IMG/VR virus record: IMGVR_UViG_3300037245_000841
Coordinates: 1 to 24,676 of that record
Direction: 5' to 3' (one strand)
Source of the DNA: a virus
Length of the DNA: 24,676 bases
In this document: piece by piece, positions 21,127-24,676 of the stretch
How the letters are laid out: each line of letters starts with the position of its first letter
How positions within the stretch are numbered: the first letter of the stretch is position 1
Position numbers and translations under genes: made by a program
The notes under the pieces: generated by a model
Seen by the model: only the letters and a program-made list of their open reading frames with translations
Told to the model about the DNA's origin: nothing
The model's database searches: none

Positions 21127-21644
21127 TTCTTGCCTCTAAGGGCCTTGATGATTTCGCAGTGCAAGCATCTTTCCGGCTTCCAGCAGTACACGCCTTCCGT
21201 GAGCACCAGCGCCGCGTCGATGCGGGCCTCGGCCCCTTGCCACCCTTCGCTCGACTCCTTCGCGATGACTCGCAGCCGCTCGATCTCCGCCTCAGCACCA
21301 TTCCTCGCGTCGATCAACGTGCTCACGGCCTTGTCTGATTCCTCTTGGAGTCGGAAGAGCGAGGCCTTGTCGGCGCGGATCTGGGCCTGTTGCTTCTCGA
21401 CCTCTTCGCTCAGGGTTTCCCTGTCCATGGCAAGGGTGAGAACCCTGTTCCACTCAGCCTCCGTGACGGGTGGCCCGTTCGGCCAGTCCTCCTGGCGTTG
21501 AGCGATGACGGCCTTCAGCCGCTCGTTCTCCTCCAGCACGGCGCGGATGGAGTCGGCTAGAATATCGCGCTCGTCTCTGTTGATCTCAGAGTTTCCTCGC
21601 AGGTAGACCTCTGCCTTCTCCAGCGTCTTGACGTGGTCGTTCAT
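21123..21644 (-). CDS. Coiled-coil protein with C-terminal Cys pair, 173 aa
   Basis: Helical throughout: NRDERDILADSIRAVLEENERLKAVI, then a coiled coil from about residue 75 to 130 (DRETLSEEVEKQQAQIRADKASL). The last 25 residues hold YCWKPERCLHCEIIK (three Cys), a possible zinc site. The ATG overlaps the previous stop as ATGA with GGAGGG upstream, so coupled translation is likely. Similar in build to the 270-aa coiled-coil protein further down the operon. No function recognised. Confidence 0.62.
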   Translation of the reverse strand: MNDHVKTLEKAEVYLRGNSEINRDERDILADSIRAVLEENERLKAVIAQRQEDWPNGPPVTEAEWNRVLTLAMDRETLSEEVEKQQAQIRADKASLFRLQEESDKAVSTLIDARNGAEAEIERLRVIAKESSEGWQGAEARIDAALVLTEGVYCWKPERCLHCEIIKALRGKK

Positions 21645-21895
21645 GCTCCCTCCGATGCTGCGAAATAGCGCTTCGATACAGGCTCGATTACCTCGATCTC
21701 CAACGGCTCTTCCAGGGGCTGGCCCGTGTCCTTCCGGTACGCCTCAGCGCAGCGGCGGTTCCATTCCTTCTCACCGAGAACGCCCTTGAAAAGCTCCTGC
21801 GCCTCTACCCCGGCCAGGACGTACCGGTTGTTGACCTTCACGATGGTGTACAGCATGTCCGGCTCTCCCCGGTCTGCGAACTCGTTGACGATCAT
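21641..21895 (-). CDS. Small hypothetical protein, 84 aa
   Basis: The ATG at 21895 overlaps the preceding stop as ATGA and has GGAGG within the end of that gene; an in-frame start 7 codons upstream is less likely. Front half is strand-like (MLYTIVKVNNRYVLAGVEAQELFKG), then a helix with GEKEWNRRCAEAYRKDTG, then a strand ending IEVIEPVSKRYF. One Cys, no metal site. Not recognised. Confidence 0.6.
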   Translation of the reverse strand: MIVNEFADRGEPDMLYTIVKVNNRYVLAGVEAQELFKGVLGEKEWNRRCAEAYRKDTGQPLEEPLEIEVIEPVSKRYFAASEGA

Positions 21896-22356
21896 GCTTC
21901 CTCCGGAAATGAGCAATCTGGACAGAAACCCTCACCTTTGGTGGGTGTTTCGAGCCATGCGTTGCACTTCTCGCAGGCCACGTTCAGCCCCTTCGACTTC
22001 GCGCGCTGACGGCGCTTCGCGTCACGGAGACGGGCCTTGCGTACGTCCTCGGTGTACTGCGCACGGTACTGTGCGTGAGAAACCACCAGCCAGCGCCCGT
22101 TGTCGGTCTCGATCAGGCGACGACCCTCGTGCTCCTTGTTCTTCGAACTGGGGTCCGGCTGAGTGTGGATGTCCCAGGCCTTCGCGATCTCCTCGACGGG
22201 CATCCTCCACGCCCTGGCGAGGTAGAGAGGGCTCAACGACGTGATCCCGTCTTGATCGGCTGTGGAGAGAATCGCGGTCCAAATCGCCCAAGGGAGTGGG
22301 CCTTCCAAGAACGCAGTCGAGAACATCGCCTGCGAATCCAAAGGGGTGTAAGGCAT
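21892..22356 (-). CDS. Winged-helix replication-organizer-like protein with C-terminal zinc ribbon
   Basis: 154 aa, first gene of the long leftward operon; ATG at 22356 with GGAGG seven bases upstream. The N-terminal part (PWAIWTAILSTADQDGITSLSPLYLARAWRMPVEEIAKAWDI) is a winged helix-turn-helix, followed by PDPSSKNKEHEGRRLIETDNGRWLVV and YRAQYTED. This PDP-S-EGRRL-GRW-V arrangement is one I know from phage replisome-organizer-like proteins. A basic linker (RLRDAKRRQRAKSKG) leads to a zinc ribbon with CEKC and CPDC (last 30 residues). DNA binding at an origin or operator is likely; there is no ATPase. The nearby repeats could be its target. Confidence 0.65.
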   Translation of the reverse strand: MPYTPLDSQAMFSTAFLEGPLPWAIWTAILSTADQDGITSLSPLYLARAWRMPVEEIAKAWDIHTQPDPSSKNKEHEGRRLIETDNGRWLVVSHAQYRAQYTEDVRKARLRDAKRRQRAKSKGLNVACEKCNAWLETPTKGEGFCPDCSFPEEA

Positions 22357-22457
22357 CAATCGACCTCCGTGAATGAGTCTAGCATGGAATTGGGGACAAA
22401 AGGGTACGTCATCGCTTGTCCATCCCGGTCAGAGTTGTCCCGAAATGTCACCGTCTC

Positions 22458-22486
22458 TGGTATGGTATGGTCTGGTCTGGTTGGTA
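22458..22486. repeat. Pentanucleotide tandem repeat TGGTA/TGGTC
   Basis: Six consecutive units on the plus strand: TGGTA TGGTA TGGTC TGGTC TGGT TGGTA, the fifth one base short. It lies about 100 bases upstream of the winged-helix gene. Iteron, leader RNA element or slippage product are all possible. Confidence 0.85.
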
Positions 22487-22513
22487 TCTCTTCTGAGTAG
22501 TAACAACGGAGCT

Positions 22514-22645
22514 ATGAAGAGACAGTATGTAGACTCTGTAGATGTTGTTGTTAGAGACAGAGTCAGGGGTTGCACTCTAACCTCCGTTCTGAGCGCCAAG
22601 GGGACGATAATCGCCCGTTATCGGTTCTCGCGCGATAGGCCCTGA
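22514..22645 (+). CDS. Doubtful small plus-strand ORF, 43 aa
   Basis: An ATG at 22514 follows GGAG by two bases, too close for an ideal ribosome site. The peptide alternates Val/Arg/Ser residues (DSVDVVVRDRVRGCTLTSVL, then AKGTIIARYRF) like a small beta protein. It lies divergent to the leftward operon and overlaps the inverted repeats, so the ORF may be incidental. A regulatory mini-protein is the alternative. Not recognised. Confidence 0.25.
   Translation: MKRQYVDSVDVVVRDRVRGCTLTSVLSAKGTIIARYRFSRDRP
22532..22564. repeat. Inverted repeat GACTCTGT/ACAGAGTC
   Basis: Perfect 8-bp arms at 22532-22539 and 22557-22564 with a 17-base spacer, nested with TAACAAC (22501-22507)/GTTGTTA (22547-22553). 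Could be an operator or an RNA hairpin in either transcript. Confidence 0.7.
22605..22623. repeat. Inverted repeat CGATAA-N7-TTATCG
   Basis: Perfect 6-bp arms with a 7-base spacer, a size typical of dimeric repressor operators. It lies in the intergenic control region, although it also falls inside the doubtful plus-strand ORF. Confidence 0.55.
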
Positions 22646-22669
22646 GAGCCTGTAGAGAGCATGGGGGTA

Positions 22670-22831
22670 TCAGGATGCCTCCGGATGGTCTAGAAGCTCT
22701 CCTGAGGCCGCACAGACCCCGTCAAGCCCATCTTGGATGCACTGCTCTGGCCGGTTCTGAGTCGAGAAGAAGAACCAAGCGCAAAGGATCGTCAGTGACC
22801 AGACGCAGACCCGGATGACCCGACTGGACAT
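22670..22831 (-). CDS. Possible small one-TM protein, 53 aa
   Basis: From the ATG at 22831; a GTG at 22897 would give 75 aa. A hydrophobic stretch VCVWSLTILCAWFFFS (about residues 9-24) is followed by a polar tail with two Cys (QCIQDG, VCAASG). The Shine-Dalgarno is poor (CTGTCTCTCC). Upstream are a TTGACA and a GTACCCTTAG element. Coding is plausible but unproven; the predicted membrane segment is the main support. Confidence 0.35.
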   Translation of the reverse strand: MSSRVIRVCVWSLTILCAWFFFSTQNRPEQCIQDGLDGVCAASGELLDHPEAS

Positions 22832-22896
22832 GGAGAGACAGTAGCATGCCCCAGGGTCCGAAATGGAAGCACCCGTAAATACCTGAGCACACAGCA

Positions 22897-22966
22897 CTAA
22901 GGGTACTTTTTGACAAAAAATGCCCGTTGGTTATTGGGGTATGGCCCTTTGAGATTGATTTGTCAA
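22897..22966 (-). promoter_or_regulatory. Candidate promoter/operator region
   Basis: On the minus strand a perfect TTGACA lies at 22966-22961 with CATACC 17 bases later as a weak -10. Further on, TTTTTGACAAAAA (22907-22919, plus strand) is a 13-base palindrome with a single central base, followed on the minus strand by GTACCCTTAG (22906-22897), identical to the decamer upstream of the major capsid gene. A plus-strand TTGACA is also present in the palindrome. Likely a regulated leftward promoter; start not determined. Confidence 0.45.
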
Positions 22967-23094
22967 GTGACCTCTATACTCCGGGGGGGGCCTTGATGTG
23001 AGGGTCCGATGGTGGTGCCCCCTGCCTTGCCTATGCCAACCAACCAGTGGGGGTAGGTGTCCATTGACTGTGCCTGCGTACGTGTGCTAGGGAT

Positions 23095-23253
23095 CTATGA
23101 CAACAGGCTAGTAGTGGTAGGTTGACCTACCCAATGAACACATGGTAGGGTGTAGGGTTGCCCCTGAGGGTGCTCATCAACTGCCACCCAACCATCCCGT
23201 TCGACGCCATGGGGTACCAGTACTGTCATGCCTTGGTACTTCCTCACGTACAT
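23095..23253 (-). CDS. Possible small protein, 52 aa, overlapping the upstream gene
   Basis: Begins at the ATG at 23253 (or ATG at 23229) inside the end of the 92-aa gene in another frame, overlapping by 77 (or 53) bases. The translation is protein-like: YVRKYQGMTVLVPHGVERDG followed by WVAVDEHPQGQPYTLPCVHWVG. GAGG lies 14 bases before the second ATG, a loose ribosome site. Not recognised. The overlap could instead reflect chance; confidence is limited. Confidence 0.4.
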   Translation of the reverse strand: MYVRKYQGMTVLVPHGVERDGWVAVDEHPQGQPYTLPCVHWVGQPTTTSLLS

Positions 23254-23455
23254 GCGGTGAGAACCTGTCCAGTGCCTCGTCCACGTCGCCTCGCAGGGCA
23301 GCGATCCAAGCGCTGTCAAGCTCATTGTCATGGAGTCTGGTGACAGTCGCTCTCAGGGTCTTCCTGCGCCTGCTAGTAGTGGCCTGTCGGAGCTTCGCAC
23401 GTGCTCTCGCCAGCCTCCGTTCAAGGCCCTCGCGAGCCATCGCATCCGCGTCCAT
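23177..23455 (-). CDS. Small basic helical protein, 92 aa
   Basis: From the ATG at 23455, preceded by AAGGAGG at 9 bases. Helical and strongly basic in the first half (LERRLARARAKLRQATTSRRRKTLRA across about 11-36), then a mixed helix (LDSAWIAALRGDVDEALDRFS) and a polar end. Could bind nucleic acid. The ribosome site lies inside the 23458-23480 repeat, so the same bases would serve translation and possibly regulation. Second gene of a small leftward unit. Not recognised. Confidence 0.55.
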   Translation of the reverse strand: MDADAMAREGLERRLARARAKLRQATTSRRRKTLRATVTRLHDNELDSAWIAALRGDVDEALDRFSPHVREEVPRHDSTGTPWRRTGWLGGS

Positions 23456-23457
23456 TC

Positions 23458-23480
23458 TTATATACCTCCTTGTATACCAA
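23458..23480 (-). promoter_or_regulatory. 12-bp-period TATA repeat upstream of the 92-aa gene
   Basis: On the minus strand GGTATA occurs twice with a 12-base period, the second extended to GGTATATAAG, separated by an AGGAGG ribosome site. It shares TTGGTATACAA exactly with the element at 4144-4165. It lies in the gap between the 74-aa and 92-aa genes. Operator or promoter role is inference. Confidence 0.4.
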
Positions 23481-23705
23481 CTACATCGCGGGACATGCCC
23501 TAGTTTCCACGGCACTGGGCGGGAGAACAGCACGACGCCATGCCTTGCGCACAATCCACGAGAATCGCTCCTCACGCAACCTAGACAGGGTCTGGACGCG
23601 TGCTGACTCGGCTCTGTACCCACGCAGTCCGATCATCGCGATGGCGGTCTCTTGGGCCTCAGACAGGGCAAGGATAGCGTCGGTCTGGAGCCTGTTCATG
23701 GGCAT
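23481..23705 (-). CDS. Small helical protein, 74 aa
   Basis: Starts at the ATG at 23705 (a second ATG two codons in is equally possible); no Shine-Dalgarno, and TATAAG lies 13 bases upstream, so transcription may begin only a few bases before the start. Helical: RLQTDAILALSEAQETAIAM, then GLRGYRAESARVQTLSRLREER, then a basic Trp segment (FSWIVRKAWRRAV). First gene of the small leftward cluster. Not recognised; possibly a regulator. Confidence 0.5.
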   Translation of the reverse strand: MPMNRLQTDAILALSEAQETAIAMIGLRGYRAESARVQTLSRLREERFSWIVRKAWRRAVLPPSAVETRACPAM

Positions 23706-23719
23706 GCAATCAGCCTATC

Positions 23720-23743
23720 TTATACGGTTCGTTATATGGTTCG
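23720..23743. repeat. Tandem 12-bp direct repeat TTATAYGGTTCG
   Basis: Two adjacent 12-base copies, TTATACGGTTCG and TTATATGGTTCG, immediately upstream of the 74-aa gene on the minus strand and of a short plus-strand ORF. TATA spacing is 12 bases as at 4144-4165 and 23458-23480. Candidate operator or bidirectional promoter. Confidence 0.7.
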
Positions 23744-24470
23744 CATGTCATGAAAAGGGAGGCACCAAAAGAAATCTCACGTCAACTGGCTCAGCAACTT
23801 ACGGGCATCCCGACCGGCCATTAGAAAGGAAGAGCTTGCGCTACGCAATCAACAGGCGCATACTCTGGGTGTCGTTGCAGACAGACCGGCGGGCAAGGCG
23901 AGACGAAGGCCCAACCGACCGGCGAGCGAAGCAAGAGTTCTTTGACAACTGACCTAGCCGAGAGAGCCGCACAAGGGATGAGCCCTGCCGAGACCCAGTG
24001 GGCGATGGCACTCCTCACCCCAGCGTGGCGGCACCTACCCCTCTCACTCAGGCGCACCTCTCGTGTGTGCCTCCCCCAAAGACGAGCGCTGGCCAGCAGC
24101 AGATCGCGACCCAGCGTAGGCAGCGCCGGATGGTCCCCCGCGAAGCGAGGACGCACGAGCCCCGGAGCGCACTGAGAAGATGGGCAGACACTGGCTAGGT
24201 CAACGGAATGCTTCCGAGGTACTGCCCTGCGATTCTCAGGATGAGGGCGATGCCACGGGATGGAACGATCACGGGTCCGACGGGTAGCGTAGGCTGATGA
24301 CCGCGAGAGACAACGCGGGCCACACTTGGTAACGGGATCACGACTCCATCCACAGACGGTCCAGAAGCGGTAGGCCAGCTTGCCTGACATGAGGTCACTC
24401 TCAGACGAGGCGCACGCTGGCGCAGTCACCGCAACCTAGTCGAGCACGTGGCGAAGGTAGGAAGCACGAG

Positions 24471-24505
24471 GAGGGGGCGAGGGAGCTAACATCCTCTCGC
24501 CTCTC
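24471..24505 (+). terminator. Terminator-like hairpin before the rightward gene
   Basis: Arms GAGGGGGCGAGGG (24471-24483) and CCTCTCGCCTCTC (24493-24505) form about 12 pairs with two G-T wobbles and one bulged G, with a 9-base loop. The following bases TTGTTCT make a poor T-tract on the plus strand. It could end a rightward RNA or act as a structured element upstream of the gene at 24634. Confidence 0.4.
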
Positions 24506-24633
24506 TTGTTCTGGTCTCATCACACTGTCAGTGCAACGGGCGTGTAGCCATGAGCCCTGCTGCCAGCGGACACCTAGCCAGTGCCCCGGTGAGATCAGAG
24601 CAAGAGGACACTTCACCTTTCGAGGAGGACACG

Positions 24634-24676
24634 ATGAGGGATGATCGAGATCTGTACGACGCGTGGTTCAAAACCT
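24634..24676 (+). CDS. Start of a rightward gene (partial, runs off right edge)
   Basis: An ATG with a strong GAGGAGG ribosome site five bases upstream opens a frame of 14 visible codons (MRDDRDLYDAWFKT). It is the only well-supported plus-strand start in the window and implies that transcription diverges in the preceding 0.9 kb. Too little sequence to assign function. Confidence 0.6.
   Translation, partial: MRDDRDLYDAWFKT

Larger units (their letters stand above)
22357..22669. promoter_or_regulatory. Probable control region upstream of the leftward operon
   Basis: 313 bases with no strong gene. It holds AAGGGTAC at 22399-22406 (minus strand GTACCCTT, also at 6.09 and 22.90 kb), pentanucleotide tandem repeats at 22458-22486, an 8-bp inverted repeat at 22532-22564, TAACAAC/GTTGTTA arms at 22501-22553, CGATAA-N7-TTATCG at 22605-22623, and a doubtful 43-aa plus-strand ORF. 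The concentration of repeats fits an origin or operator cluster for the winged-helix protein, but this is inference. Confidence 0.45.
23706..24633. other. 928-base region without a convincing gene
   Basis: Lies between the leftward genes and the rightward gene at the edge. Both strands have open frames, including a 202-aa minus-strand frame, but these are Arg/Cys/Ser-rich with poor ribosome sites. On the plus strand, protein-like segments appear in successively different frames: MKREAPKEISRQLAQQLTG at 23750, RKEELALRNQQAHTLGVV near 23824, AERAAQGMSPAETQWAMALL near 23957 and GQQQIATQRRQRRMVPREAR near 24097. A decayed gene or a structured RNA or origin is possible. A GC-rich hairpin lies at 24471-24505. 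Confidence 0.4.

Noticed and set aside
22978-23060. GGGGGC/GCCCCC pairing as a leftward terminator
   Set aside because: Only 6 bp with a long loop, and no T-tract follows on either strand.
23821-24429. 202-aa minus-strand open frame
   Set aside because: Arg/Cys/Ser/Pro-rich without domains, no ribosome site, and it runs through a region where other frames look equally open; a product of high GC.
23741-24676. tRNA genes in the gene-poor right region
   Set aside because: GGTTC-like fragments occur but no acceptor stem or cloverleaf could be built around them; no tRNA seen anywhere in the window.

Overview
The window is a segment of a GC-rich, tailed double-stranded DNA phage genome (Caudoviricetes). 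It carries terminase small and large subunits, a portal, a scaffold-like protein, a major capsid protein, a GH24 endolysin and a phage-type SSB, and about 40 tightly packed genes that nearly all read on the minus strand. No integrase, DNA polymerase, helicase, RNA polymerase, tail gene or tRNA is visible, so the rest of the genome lies outside. The partial lipoprotein at the left edge suggests a Gram-negative host. I cannot name host or genus.

In transcription order (right to left on the minus strand): (1) 22.4-15.0 kb is a long chain of small genes with ATGA, GTGA, TTGA, TGATG or TAATG junctions. It starts with a replication-organizer-like winged-helix protein and includes coiled-coil proteins, small membrane proteins and many Cys-rich miniproteins. 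Its enzymes are a calcineurin-like phosphoesterase, an RNA ligase preceded by an overlapping RanBP2-like zinc-finger ORF, SSB and a DUF1599/MazG-like protein. (2) 14.9-13.9 kb encodes a DHH phosphoesterase. (3) 13.9-4.2 kb is packaging and head assembly: TerS, TerL, portal with a GGAPPPQ repeat, Zn-ribbon and acidic small proteins, a SprT-like HExxH protein, a Gly/Gln/Pro-rich protein, scaffold, terminator, major capsid protein, hairpin, decoration-like protein, terminator. (4) 4.14-0 kb is a separate transcription unit: radical SAM/SPASM protein, SAM methyltransferase, GT-A glycosyltransferase, zinc-ribbon protein, a small ORF, endolysin, putative holin and a large Pro/Cys-rich lipoprotein running off the left edge.

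The right 2.3 kb (22.36-24.67 kb) differs. It holds short basic minus-strand genes, a probable control region with pentanucleotide repeats and inverted repeats, 12-bp-period TATA repeats also found in front of the radical SAM gene, about 0.9 kb without a convincing gene, and the start of a plus-strand gene at the very edge. It looks like the divergence point between leftward and rightward transcription.

Most interesting points: the radical SAM/methyltransferase/glycosyltransferase cassette with its own terminator-promoter boundary; two shared intergenic motifs (TATA-N8-TATA and GTACCCTT) that may be phage-specific regulatory sites; the RNA ligase/zinc finger/phosphoesterase group that could be an RNA repair set; and the unusual number of tiny zinc-binding proteins.
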